Below are positions 40,926 through 51,840 of a stretch of 64,000 nucleotides of DNA, in pieces (the stretch's first letter is position 1; the number at the start of each line of letters is the position of its first letter). The notes beneath the pieces were generated by a model, which saw only the letters and a list, made by a program, of their open reading frames with translations, made no database searches and had not been told where the DNA came from. The position numbers and the translations under genes are program-made. The stretch comes from Rhynchopus sp. YZ270_cl-10 (Eukaryota > Euglenozoa > Diplonemea > Diplonemida > Diplonemidae), in the NCBI GenBank assembly GCA_964035575.1, contig OZ037879.1:992001-1056000 (forward strand), written 5' to 3'.

Positions 40926-43900
40926 TTTTTTTTTTTGGAAATTTTTCTGAAGGGTTGTCAACCAACCGGTTGGTCAACAAATATGTTGATAGATTTGCCC
41001 TTGCTGCGTTGCGGGATCGATTCGCTTCAGATCCTTAGGAGTTGGCAGGTCCTGTCCTTTTCGCACCTTTTTTATTTAGGGTGTGTGTGTGTGCGTCAAT
41101 CATATGCATTTGTGTCTGATTTTTCGCCTTTTAAAAACCATTACAGCGATGCTCCATCTTTTAGTGACCCTTTACCCTTTTTTTTTCATATGAAGTGCTC
41201 TCTGTGGGGTTCGACAAACCCCCGCGGGGGGAACCAGGTGCCCCTGCGTCTGCCGATGAAACGGCGAGGCGTTTTTTTTTTTGCACTTTCAACTTCTTTT
41301 TTTTTTTATCTTTTTTTTTTCTCTCTCTTCTGGCCCCTCTGGTACCCTAGGGCTGGCAGTAAGGATCATTCGGTATTAGAAGTCCCCCCCGGGAGAAGGG
41401 AGAGGTGGGGAGAGGGAGGGCCCTCTACTATTTGAAGGGCCCCTCGTTGAATGGTTCCTTAGTTCCAGGGTGTGCGGTACTCTCCGTTCGGATGATTTTT
41501 TTTTCTTTTTTTTCTTTTTTTTTGTTGCTGCTGTTGCTGCACCTAGTTATAGACCCCCCGACTCTCACACAAAATAAATTCGTCTTTCATGGGTTATCCA
41601 AACCCCCCCCTCTTTTGTTATTTCACAACAGCTGGCCCAATGAAGAACCGTATCTCATCTGTTTTGTGGAGAATATGGATGGGGTTATATTGTTCCGTTG
41701 GTGCAGCCCATTTTTTTTGTCTTTGGTAAAATAGACTTTCAGGAGTCGAACAAAAAGACAAAATAAAAAAAAAATTAGAAAACATGAGAGAGCTGTTATT
41801 TTTCTCTGAATAATAACAAAAGAAAGTCCTCTATCCGCGGCAAAAAAGGTATTTTGGAAGCATCGTTTTTTTTTTTTAATATAAGTCGAACCCATGCTGT
41901 GATAACAGCAAAAAAAATGAAAAGAAAGCAAAAAAAAATACAGTATTTCTTCTCAAATTAATATAAGTTTCCTCTCATCTTCGTTTTTTTTTTTCTCCCC
42001 TTTCTCTCTCTCTCCCCCACCCTTTCTCCCCATAACTATTCTGCCATTCTCTTATGATTTTTTTTTTTTCAAAAAAAAAAAAAAAAAAAAGATAAATTGC
42101 GATTCACCGTGATGACGGTATTGCCCCCTTTTAGGTGACTAAGCATGAGTGCTTCATTCATCTTAATTTTTTTTTTTTTGTTTGTTTATTTTGAAAAAAA
42201 AAATTGACTTGACAACCTAAATGATCTCGAATGACCTAGAAGGTTTATGAGATCATATTTCAAGTTATTTTTGTGTCTGTGTATTGAGCGATCCGATACG
42301 TGCCAGAAGCCAAGAGTACAGTGTTTTTTTTTTGAAAGGGGGGAAAAAAAGAAAGCCAACACCTCCCCCGGGGGGTTAAAAAAAACCCCCCGAATTCCAA
42401 AAAAAAAAAGTGCGATTTTTCGTTACTGTGTAGCGTCAGGCCTGCCCCCTTTTTAAGACGACTAAGCGCGGAGAGGCTTAGGTTCATCTTATAAATTTTC
42501 CTTTTAAGGAGCCTGAAGAAAAATCGTATCTACTATCCTGTGATAGTAGGCTAAAACCAAACATTTTTTTCATATTTTGTCATACCCGGGTTATTGTTGT
42601 CCCACTGACAAAAAAACGGGAATTCTGACACGAAAAAAAATAAAATAAAACCCAGGCTTCGGCCAACCAAACTGAGGGATTCTCACTCCATGTGAGGTCT
42701 TTGAGTGATTGTCGATGGAGACATAAAGTTGTTTTTGTACATGTACCCTGAACGAAACTAAAATAGCGTTTTTTTTTTCTTCTGCTTTTTCTGTTTTTTT
42801 CCCCACATTTTAAAATAGTAAGTTCCTTCTTACAAAAACCCCCCTTTTTTTTGTTGTTGTTTTTGGAGCAACGGAAACGGTGTGCATTGGGAGGGATCTT
42901 CCCTTAGGTATGTTTTGGTGGCTATATGTGCACTACGGCAGAGGCACATTGTTCATTATTTTCAAGATTTTTTCCTTTTTTGTGCTAAAGACCCTCATAT
43001 ATGAGACTATCGGGTGTACGAACTTTTCCCTTTTTTCTTTGTAACGTTAATCACAGTGAGGCTTAGGTTCATCTTCTCATTTTTTTTTCTTTTCTCTTTG
43101 GGTTGGGTATCAGGTTTTTCATGAAAGGAAGGGAAGGGGTCGGGGAGGGATGAAGGTCGATTTCCCGCGCATTACATCACCCCCTCTCGAACAATGCGCA
43201 AACACGAGAAACAACGTGAACAAAATATTTCTGTTACATACCTTTGTTGAATACGTGCTAATGTCAAGAATGCCAATTTTTTTTTCCCCTTCCTCATTTC
43301 CTCGTTATCCTAACGACTGGGATCAAGGTGCATGAGAGGCGAAGGGCTCATCTTCTAAAATTTTCTTTTTTTTTAGATTCCCGCATTCTCGATATTATGT
43401 CAAGAAACAACACATTTATGTACACAGTTAATGTTTTTTCGTCAACCTTGTTTGCATCTATCCCCCGCACTGTCTGACAGTCTGTTCTCACTTATCCTCA
43501 AAAGGACAGACAGAGGGCAACGTCTGCTGGTACGGAAGGGTGGTGGCGCGCGGGTCCTCACTCTCTCTCTCTCTCTCTCTCTCTCTCCCCCCCCCCTCAT
43601 TCCCTGTTGATATTTCTTTCTCGTTGTTAACCTCCATCTGCAACTCATACACAAACTCTGAATTTATAATGTTTTAAGAAAATGTGGAAAAGCTCTTGGA
43701 GGAAGGTGGACAGCTTGCAGGCTTTACATAAAGGTGGGTGCTACTATTTCGACAAAAAAATATCAAGGAAAGAAGACATCGATGCACACAACAAAAAAAG
43801 ATTTGCACCAGAAATATAAAAGGGGTCTCAAAGTGCATTTGATAACCCTAGGTTTTCAGGTGAGGCATGTTTTTTTATTGAGTTCACTCAAATGTGTGTT

Positions 43901-46300
43901 TCGGTATTTTTCTCTCTCTCTTATTCCTTTCTGTTGATCCCTATCAATTTATGAGGCATGGTTGAAATACTTTTCTGGGTTCAATGCCGCAGAGTCTGTA
44001 TCCTGTCCGGTGTCCAGGTGAGGGGTTTGTGCTTTTTTGTCTTTTTGATTCTTCCTTTTTCTGTCTTTAAAAAAAGCAAGATTTTGGTGACTCAAAAAAA
44101 GGCTGCAACTCATCCGAAAGTGCTTCACAGCGCCTTTTTTTAAAGGATTGACTGCGGCCATGTTGTCGTAGCCATATATAAGTTTGTTCCCTCTCTCTTT
44201 TTTTCTCTTTTCTTTTTTTGCGACGATCGCAAGAGTTTCCCTTTTCAAGGACAAAAAAAAAAGTGTTTCAGGTTCATGCCTAGGGACGCTTTTTTGCTCC
44301 TCTTTTTTTTAAAAATCTTGAGCATGTCATGTTGGTCTCTTTCTTGGCTTTTCTCCGTTTAGACTCTCATACATTCGTTCCGCATCACCAAACCAAACAG
44401 TTTCCCTTTCCCCATATTCTGAGGTGGCTTGTGGCTTGTACAAGTTGCTTTTGTCCTCTTTTTCTATTAACGCCCCATTAGAAAAACCCCCTTTTTTTCG
44501 TTTTTGTTTTTGCATTTTTCAACTCCACTTTCACTTTTTGAAAAAATTGAAAAAAGAAAAGCCCAACCCAAACGATTATTGAAGTTTTTTAAAACCAAAC
44601 AACCATAAAACTCTCCAGGTCTTTTTCCTGGATTTTTTTGTTTTGTTTGCCCAGAACCTTTCTGGGAACAAGGATCATCAAAAAATGATGCAAAAATAAA
44701 AGCCATATTCACCCTTTTTGGGTGATATTTGAGTACGTCTATCAACAACACCAACAACAAAAACAACAACCCTGTAAGTGTAAAAAAAAAGTCTTTTGTT
44801 TTTTTTTTATTTCAAGTTTGTATTTGTCATCTGTTCCACTTTACCCCCTTTCCTTCATCCTCAAAAAACCCCCCCTCCCTGCTTTGAACACCTCACCCCT
44901 ATCTGATCTAACCTGATATCATTATTGTACATATCCTGCCACAAGCAGGTGAACCCCATATCAGGTGAATGGGCTAAGTATGAGAGGCTTAGGTTCATCT
45001 TACCGAATTTTTATTTATTTTTTATTTTGTTTTACGACAGAGCGTCAAATGGCCTGCATTAACGATGTTTGTTCTCATCGATGGCCGAGGAAGAAAGAAA
45101 GTCTTTAAAAAAAAGAGCTCGTCAGCGGTGACGTAAAAATGTTTAGCGGAGCACACTCTAGGGTGGCTACACTAATACAACCAAGGTTTCAAAAAAAAAA
45201 GCGACAACATTTTGTTTTTTTTCGTGTCTAATAAACAGCAACGTAGAAGTTATTGAATATGGGCAGCAGATCAGCCCCCGTTGTGGTGTGCTAAGAACCT
45301 GCTACATTTTTCAATTTTCAAACCCCAGTTTTTCAAAGAAATTTTTTTTCCCCCCCCTTTTTTTGAGATGTGCGCAAGAGAGACACATTCATAACAATGT
45401 TTTTGTCTCCGTAGTTGTAGAACCGCTATTGGGGAAAAAGAGGACAAAAGAAAAATGAGGGTATTTTGAGTACTAGAAGAAAATGAGCAAAATCTGTGGT
45501 AAAAAAAAAATCACTATTTTTTCTCTCAATTCTTTTTTGTTCTCTTTCTCTGTTTCTTTATTCTTCTTTTTTCTTTTCCCCCTTTTTCATCTTTTTGCAT
45601 CTCAGTACCTTTGGCAAGGGTCAGACAATACTGTTTTTTTGCGAAGAATGGATAGGAGGATACTTCTTATCCTCTTAAGGTAAACCAGGCAAGGGGCTTC
45701 GGTTCCTCCTTCAGGTTATATTTCCCCCTCTTTTTTAACACATTTTTTTCGCGATAACGAATTGTGATCAAGGTGACTAAACTCGAGAGGCTTAGGGTCA
45801 TCGTATCAACTTTTTCTCCCTTTTTCCTTCCCTATTTTTCAACTTTGGTCTTTTTAGTTTTTTGTTTTTTTGGGGGGTGAAATCCCTTTATTCTAGAAAT
45901 ATTTGGGGGGATCCTTTATTTTTAGTGATCATCTTCCCTTACTCTTTTCTCACGAAGTGTAGTTATTAAAACCGGCACATCTACTGAAATACTAACATGA
46001 AAAGATATAAGGGAAAACCAACATAACTTAGAGAAAAAAAAGTGGTGATCACACGCTATGTGACTCTGCACACATACATTCAGTTTTTTTTTCAAAAAAA
46101 AAAGTTTTCAAAAAAAAGACTCGAATATTTATCTCATTTAAAAGAAACGGTGGGGGGGGTTTTATATTGTGATACTAACAACACAACCTGCGCCCTACCT
46201 CCACCCCGTTTTTTTTTTTTTGTTTTGTTTCCTTTTTTTTAAATACTGTACCCACCCCCCTGGTCACAGCAAAGCAAAAATAACAAAAAAAATGTAAAGG

Positions 46301-46370
46301 CTTCGGCCAACTTTGAGTACAGAACTTTGTTCCGTTTTTGGAGCGAAGTGACTGTCGACAACAACAAAAA
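46301..46370 (+). repeat. HP4 copy with 9-bp variable stem
   Basis: Between the constant blocks, CTTTGTTCC (46325-46333) pairs along its whole length, including G-T wobbles, with GGAGCGAAG (46340-46348) over a GTTTTT loop. Confidence 0.7.
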
Positions 46371-46449
46371 AGGCGTTTTTGTATAGTGGAGTTCATCCTC
46401 GGGTGTCTTACTACACTAATACAATCAAGTTTTCAAAAGAAAAAAAAAA

Positions 46450-46505
46450 CATTGAGGCATTGAGTACAGATCCTGCACTAGCAGGTGATTGTCGACACAA
46501 CAAAA
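46450..46505 (+). repeat. HP4 copy with CCTGC/GCAGG stem
   Basis: ATTGAGTACAGAT, CCTGC (46472-46476), ACTA, GCAGG (46481-46485), TGATTGTCGACACAAC. The stem sequence is unrelated to that of the copy 130 bp upstream although the flanks are the same. An HP1 copy immediately precedes it. Confidence 0.7.
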
Positions 46506-47573
46506 AGCTTCATTGAATACCCATTCAAAACTCTCAGTCACATTATCTTTGAGTAAGCCTTCGTTTCTTTTAACATCTTCTGGTGTCTGTCGTAAGAGTT
46601 GTACTTGCATCCGTTGAGGTGAGAAAAAAAAAAAAACTACTCCACATTATTTTTTTCTTGAAGAAAAGAAAAATGTTGGTCCCTTACCCCCTCTGTGGAA
46701 TCTATACCATTTTTTTTTTGTACATGTAAGGTATCTGATTTTGCTTCCCCCCCCTCTCCCCGTGCTGATACTTTCCCCTCTGTCTTTTTTTATTGAGGGT
46801 TTTTTCTTGTCCTCTCTTTTTGAAAAATATTGTTTTCTTGTTATTTCGTTTTTTTCAAGTTGAGGGAGGGGGTGTGGAAGTGGAAAAGGATCATTTTGGG
46901 GTGGCCGATGTGGACATTTTTTTTTCTTCTTTAGATTCACGCTCATCGAAAAGATAATTTATTTATTTTTGTAATAAAACCATTACTTTGAGGGTGCACT
47001 GTCATGAGAGGGCTTTGTATTTCAAGTCAATTTTTTTTTCTGTGAGCGTGATCAGTAGATGAGACTCAAGGCTTATCTTCAATAGAGGAAAAGAAACTCC
47101 CCTCCACCCCGGTCGTGCGTCGCTTCCCTATTTGAACCCCATTTTCACCCTTTTCCCCTTTTTTTCTCTGTTTTGTTCTATTTTTTTGGATAGCGAAAAA
47201 ATTCATTGAAAACAAACTACAGCAACTCTCCCCCCAAAAAATTTTTTTTGTTCTGTCACCTCATGAAAGGAGGAAATACAAACAAAGCATTTTGGAACAC
47301 ACTTTGCGGTTTTGGGGAGCCACTCCTCACCAACCAGGTTGAGGTGTGTGCGTTTCACCACAACCTCTCCCATGGGTTTTATCGTGTGATGAGTGTTACA
47401 TTTCTAGTTCCTCCGCGCTTAGGTTTATCTTTACAAACTCCTTTTTCTTCTTTTTTCTCAACACATCATCTTCAAACAGAAACCCACAACCGTACACACA
47501 GCGTTTCTCTCCCTCTCTCTTCCCCTCCCCATCCCCATCCCCCTCTCCCCTACTACCATTTTGTTTTATTTTA

Positions 47574-48146
47574 ATGTCTGAAACCCGTCTTTCTCGCGAA
47601 GTAAAGGAATGTGTAAAGCACAAGGGAATATTCGACAATGGCGGCATCAAGCTCGAGCCTGCCCCGGGTGACAACAGACAGTGGACAGCGCATATCAAAG
47701 GGCCCAGCGACACGCCGTTTGAAGGTGGCATCTTTGTAGTGAAGATCCGCATCCCCCATGAATACCCGATGGTGCCTGTGGTGGCGCGCTTTGAGACAAA
47801 GATATTCCACCCGAACGTGGCCTTCAAGACAGGAGAGATCTGTCTCGATATCCTGAAGAACGCGTGGTCACCAGCATGGACGATCGCAGCAGTGTGCCAA
47901 GCCATCCGTCTCCTTCTCACAGACCACGCGGCAGACTCGCCCTTGAATTGCGATGCAGGGAATATGCTCCGTGCAGGTATCTTTTTATAAATTTGGTTAG
48001 ATGAGTTCCACTTCGTTTTAGATCTCAAATTGTTGGTAGAAAATAAGAAATATAAACCATCCACCACCTTTTTAGACCCCAACCGGACCGTACACCACGC
48101 TTATTTAACCTATGTCTGCAATGATCACCGCTCATCTGATCGATAA
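47574..48146 (+). CDS. PEX4: Ubiquitin-conjugating enzyme, PEX4-like
   Basis: Exons 47574-47976 and 48076-48146 (99-bp intron, GTATCT donor, TTTTTAG acceptor, phase 1) give 157 residues with a complete UBC fold. The HPN motif is FHPNV; the active-site cysteine is Cys90 (TGEICLDIL). The segment LKNAWSPAWTIAAVCQAIRLLL followed by DSPLNCDAGNMLRAGD is diagnostic of the peroxisomal E2 PEX4 (plant UBC21), which monoubiquitinates the import receptor PEX5 for recycling. In the second exon, GDPNRTVHHAYLTY occupies the place of the family's last helix. A PEX22 membrane partner is not in the window. Start ATG 47574 follows an AG|AAACC acceptor at 47478-47479. This implies functional peroxisomes or glycosomes. 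Another E2 subtype is possible but less likely. Confidence 0.8.
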
Positions 48147-48989
48147 CTGGAAGCGGGAGTAGGGCTCAGATGTAAACCACGAAATGGATGTACAGACATG
48201 GTTGAGGGGGCCCAAAACTTTGGTGATCCCCTTTGGACGAAGTTAAGGCACCTGAAAGAGTGGGCCCACAGGCCACCACTCAGGACTATCCTAGTGGGTG
48301 CACACTTCAAATTTTTGACTAGGGTGGGTTGTGGTCTCTTCTCAAGTCCTGAAGACCTCCTACGTACTCCTTCAACTCGCAATATATGACTGACCAGGCT
48401 GTGTCCTTTGCCAAGGACTAGCTTTCTAGCTTTACCGCACTGTTGTCCACACCTTCTTGAAGGGGTTTGCTAAGTTTCTTTGTATAGTAGGTTCGTTGTT
48501 CGGCATCCCTCGGTGCTCAGAGTCGTCGGAGGGCTTTTTGTATTTCAGGTCAACTTTTTTTTCCACTTCAATAACAACAATCGCAATGTACATACCTCTT
48601 TGAGTCGATACTTCAGGGTAATTTATTATAATCCCTCCCCCCCACGACAACAGGAGACCACCGGGGATACAACAGTGTGGCAAAGATGTACACTATCGAC
48701 CACGCACAGTCGCTGCCGTCGTTTTAGGAAATACTCTTTTCGGCCGTGCACACAACCTTCCACACAACCTTCACCCCTTGAGATGGCCTAGTGGTTCAGG
48801 GTGCTCTTCACGCTCTCCAGAGGTACCTTTGAATGGATGAGTACTCCCGCAAGAGGAAAACCATGCACCACTTCAACCGTACTACAACCCGCGATGGGGA
48901 ATGTGGAAGGAACACTCTGATACAATAACCACTCTAGAGAAGGAGGATGGGAGCGTTGTGTCGGTGCAGTCTCGGGGAAGGGGTAAGGG

Positions 48990-49330
48990 GAAAAGGAGGG
49001 GAGGGAAAAACAAGTAATTGCTATCGGAAAAAAAACGGGGTGTGATGTGGAACTCCATCCTGTAGAAATAATCTACAACACGCCCAGCATTCTGCTCTTC
49101 TGCAGGTATGCTAACGTTCTTCGTACGCTGCCAGACCCACTGGGACGCCAGCATCTGAAACGTTCATCTGAAGCGTTGTTGGACGTCGGCTCGGCAGGCT
49201 CGGCGTGTTCCAGCTCGTTTTTGTCCACAGGCTCCACACATTGTCGTCGTCGTTGGAGCAGTGTGGAAGGAACACAGAATGCACAGACTACGACACATCG
49301 ATCACACCAGGCGCATCAGCACCTCCAGCA
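48990..49330 (-). pseudogene. Minus-strand coding relic, unidentified
   Basis: Read from 49330 leftwards there are overlapping open stretches of normal protein composition, such as CVEPVDKNELEHAEPAEPT and WVWQRTKNVSIPAEEQNAGR, in different frames. It looks like an old, broken gene or an undetected multi-exon gene; I cannot tell which. Confidence 0.3.
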
Positions 49331-49531
49331 AATCGCCAGGATGCTACGGTGGTTTCGAAAAGCGCGCGGAGTTTTTCACAGCACACCCCGCTTTTTTATT
49401 AGCAATTACTTGTCCTTGTTGTTATTGTTGTTTTCAACCACCTTCCTTCAACCCTTGTAGGATCAGTTGTTATTTTTTCGCGAAAACATGAAATGACACA
49501 TTTCAAGAGAACAAATTAAAAAGGGTCCTTA

Positions 49532-50151
49532 CAGTCCAAACTATAAATTATAGCATTTTAATTTATAGAATCCTAATTTGTAGTATTATAATTTATAGAA
49601 TAAATAATTTATTTTAGGAATTTTTTGAGAGGGGAAAATAATTAATTAATTTTTTTTTCAATTTTCCGGCGGAGCCGGAAAAAAATTTTGATGGTATGGT
49701 ATGGTATGGTAAGGTATTTTGTATTTTTTCTGTAGGATGTGGTGTGTAAACCCGCAAACCCGCAAGGCTGCGCCTGCTGCTGCTGCTGCTGCTCATCATC
49801 ATCCACCAGCGCTCTGTTCAGAAAGGCCTGGATGGCATCCTCATCCCCGGCGAGAACCTGCTCGCTCTTCAACATCTCTCTTAGCATGTTGGAGAGAGAA
49901 GAAGGGGTCTGGGTGGCTTTGTTCCGCGTTCTCAATGAACAGAGTGGGGACATTTTATGAGTGAAAGTGAAAGTGAAGGTGAAAGTGGGTAAACAGGGGG
50001 CAACGGTAGGGGAACGGTAGGGGCTAGGTCACCCATCTATAATTTATAGAATCGCAATTTATAGATTTGTAATTTATAGATTAATTATTTAATTTTTGGC
50101 CATTTTTGGCCATTCTATAAATTAGAAATCTATAAAATAGAGGTTGGACTG
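49532..50151. mobile_element. 620-bp pogo/Tc1-like non-autonomous element
   Basis: Ends CAGTCCAAACTATAAATTAT and, inverted, CAGTCCAACCTCTATTTTAT, with TA on both sides (49530-49531 and 50152-50153). The CAGTCCAACCTCTAT form resembles pogo/Tigger-type termini. Subterminal AATTTATAGA repeats occur at both ends. It encloses a minus-strand open frame (49642-49953). Confidence 0.82.
49642..49953 (-). pseudogene. Open frame fragment within pogo-like element
   Basis: The minus-strand frame reads SNMLREMLKSEQVLAGDEDA, AIQAFLNRALVDDDE, then a poly-Gln run encoded by a CTG/CAG repeat, before dissolving into AT-rich terminal sequence. It could be the C-terminal remnant of a transposase left by internal deletion or a captured host segment. 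Confidence 0.4.
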
Positions 50152-50154
50152 TAT

Positions 50155-50430
50155 TTGCGTTTTTGGGCTCTGCCCGTGCAGTGGTGGGGTCAATCTCGAA
50201 AATTGGACATTTTTTTGACCACTTAAATTTTGAGAAATATGAGCCCGGTTGCTTATACGTGGGGCCCATTTTCGGCTAAAATTTTCCTCAAAATCTGGTT
50301 TTGTAAAATTGACCCTTTACTCCCCCCCCACATCGATTTCAATACTATACCTTACTTCACCTACGGTTGCCCTTACAGGGGGGGGTGAAGGAAGGTAAGT
50401 TGAAAACGTAAGGGGCACTCCTAACTAGCC
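50155..50430 (-). mobile_element. Inverted partial relative of the 25087-25577 element
   Basis: The complement reproduces, in order, CCTTCCTTCACCCCCCC, GATTTTGAGGAAA, CCGAAAATGGGCCCCACGTA, CCGGGCTCATATTTCTC and GATTGACCCCACCACTGCA from the 25 kb element. It abuts the right end of the pogo-like element. Confidence 0.7.
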
Positions 50431-50560
50431 TATCCTGTCTGACTATATATTATTTTGTGGGTGCGGAGGGGGGATGGGGGGTGGGGGGAGGAGGGTGGGA
50501 AGGAACGCAATGCGATAAGGTTCGTCCTATTTCATGGCAGAATGGGTACACCACCCCGTA

Positions 50561-50598
<38 letters not shown>

Positions 50599-50750
50599 TT
50601 CTCATCGCATTTTTTTTTTCTCTTCTTTGTGAAAACTCTGCTTTGGGTCGACAAAAAATCAACACACCCCCCGCAGACAGCTACCCCCACACTGGGGGTG
50701 GGGTTTTTCTCTTTCTCTCTCTCTTTCTTTTTTTTCTTTCCAACCACCGC

Positions 50751-51323
50751 ATGAATATGTCCGTCCCCCCTCATGTTCCCTCTTTTGGGATGTCTCCTGT
50801 TAAGAATTTAAGCTTCCTGGCGCGGGGTGGGGGGCCGAACACGGCACGGTCGGAGCGGGACGAGGTGGCGCCACCGACACATCATGCGAGGGGCAAGGAT
50901 GAGAAGTGGCTTGCGATTGAGACGAAGAAACATGCCCTTGCGGCCTCCGCAGCGAGCAACGACTATCTGTTTTCGTTGGCGAACGACCCCTCCGTGGCAC
51001 GGCATTTGATTGAAAAAAATGTGCGGAAGGGGGTGCCGTCGTTGCTGGACAGGGCGGAGGAGGCGAGCCAGCTCACAAACGAAGCAAAAATAGTGTACGA
51101 AGACGTGAACGACACTGTCGCAAGCCTCGACGACGTCTGCGACACCCCTGTCTTCAAGTCCGTCTACAGCAAGCTCTTCTGCGCCACAGAATTCGCCAAG
51201 GAGCTCCTCGTCGAGCTCGGCCCCGCCCCCCAATCGCCCCACGACAAACGCCTCTCGCTCACCCCAGGCCACTCCCGGAATGGCAGTGCACCCCCGAGCG
51301 AGTCGTCGACACCTCATCGATAA
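50751..51323 (+). CDS. Small helical protein, unknown function
   Basis: 190 residues. Start ATG 50751 (MNMSVPPHVP); the next Met is two residues later. Residues 1-45 are Pro/Gly-rich, with the basic stretch ARSERDEVAPPTHHARGK. Residues 50-160 are predicted helical and well-ordered in composition (KWLAIETKKHALAASAASND, HLIEKNVRKGVPSLLDRAEE, VYEDVNDTVASLDDVCDTPV). The C-terminal 30 residues are Ser/Pro-rich and likely phosphorylated. No membrane segment or known motif. Codon composition matches neighbouring genes, so it is very likely a real gene. Confidence 0.65.
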   Translation: MNMSVPPHVPSFGMSPVKNLSFLARGGGPNTARSERDEVAPPTHHARGKDEKWLAIETKKHALAASAASNDYLFSLANDPSVARHLIEKNVRKGVPSLLDRAEEASQLTNEAKIVYEDVNDTVASLDDVCDTPVFKSVYSKLFCATEFAKELLVELGPAPQSPHDKRLSLTPGHSRNGSAPPSESSTPHR

Positions 51324-51840
51324 GAAGGGAGAGGGAAAAAATGGGGGGTTAGGGTTGCCCGTTTGTCTAACCTAAAATGGGGGGGATGGGAGGGAGTGTC
51401 TGTAATAAAAATCCGTGTTTTTTTTTTGGATGTGATGTGAGTGTGAGAGTGTGATAATAAAAAAGACTCCCATTGTTTTCCCTGTAAACTACGAAATAGA
51501 TGTAGGACTGTGGTTGGGGGACATACCAAAGGAAGCGGGTTATATTTCAAAGCAAATTTTTTCTTTTTTTTTTGCCCAGACTTCCCTATTTTATGACTCA
51601 ATTATGAGAGAGGGTCCCCCCCCTTTTTCTGTATTGTGACAACTGCCCATCATAATACATCATACACATCACAATACAGCTTGTATTGTGCATATTATAT
51701 ACTATGATAGACAGTTATCATACGGCCCCCACTACCTCCCACTTATCCCCCACCTCATTTTCGCCTCTTCAGAACCCTCCCCTACCTACACCACCATCTT
51801 ATTTTCTCTGATGCGTGGTTGAGCTTATAATACCCCCCCA
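51324..51840. other. Intergenic with HP3 copy and 88-bp foldback
   Basis: HP3 relic at 51511-51570 and the foldback at 51635-51722. The pyrimidine-rich acceptor CTCTTCAG|AACCC (AG at 51771-51772) precedes the membrane-protein gene. Confidence 0.6.
51635..51722. mobile_element. 88-bp foldback (MITE-like)
   Basis: Arms of about 40 bp, left TGTGACAACTGCCCATCATA and right ATCATAGACAGTTATCATA-type complement, meet at ACAATACA/TGTATTGT over a short AGCT centre. No clear target duplication. Confidence 0.65.

Larger units (their letters stand above)
37848..47573. other. 9.7-kb gene-free, repeat-rich region
   Basis: HP2 copies near 38051, 38558, 42132, 42455, 43041, 43321, 44964 and 45770; HP1 at 38335, 45141 and 46381; HP4 at 42655, 46301 and 46450; HP5 at 42515; HP6 at 41189; HP7 at 40855; HP3 tail at 46992; a palindromic array at 38752-39030; a larger dispersed repeat at 39027-39300; the 697-bp element at 39822-40518; CT microsatellite at 43559-43587; an old minus-strand coding fragment at 39292-39500. 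Every longer open frame here is low-complexity Phe/Lys-rich and not credible. Confidence 0.65.
48147..50750. other. Intergenic with coding relic and pogo-like element
   Basis: Contains an HP3 copy (48482-48565), a minus-strand coding relic (48990-49330), the pogo-like element (49532-50151), an inverted relative of the 25087 element (50155-50430) and a CT microsatellite (50562-50594). A possible acceptor for the next gene is at 50675-50676. Confidence 0.6.

Noticed and set aside
40731-41435. 234-residue open frame in the repeat region
   Set aside because: Mostly Phe/Leu runs from T-tracts and repeat-derived residues (HP7, HP6); only the first 20 residues look protein-like and nothing supports them.
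43559-43587. CT dinucleotide runs as promoter elements
   Set aside because: They occur at 43559, 50562 and 34609 without consistent placement relative to genes; simple microsatellites.
48780-48850. tRNA-like TGGCCTAGTGGTTCAGGGTGC A-box sequence
   Set aside because: The D-arm pairs, but the anticodon arm has an 11-nt loop and no GGTTCGANTCC B box or T arm follows. At best a chance match or a tRNA-derived scrap.
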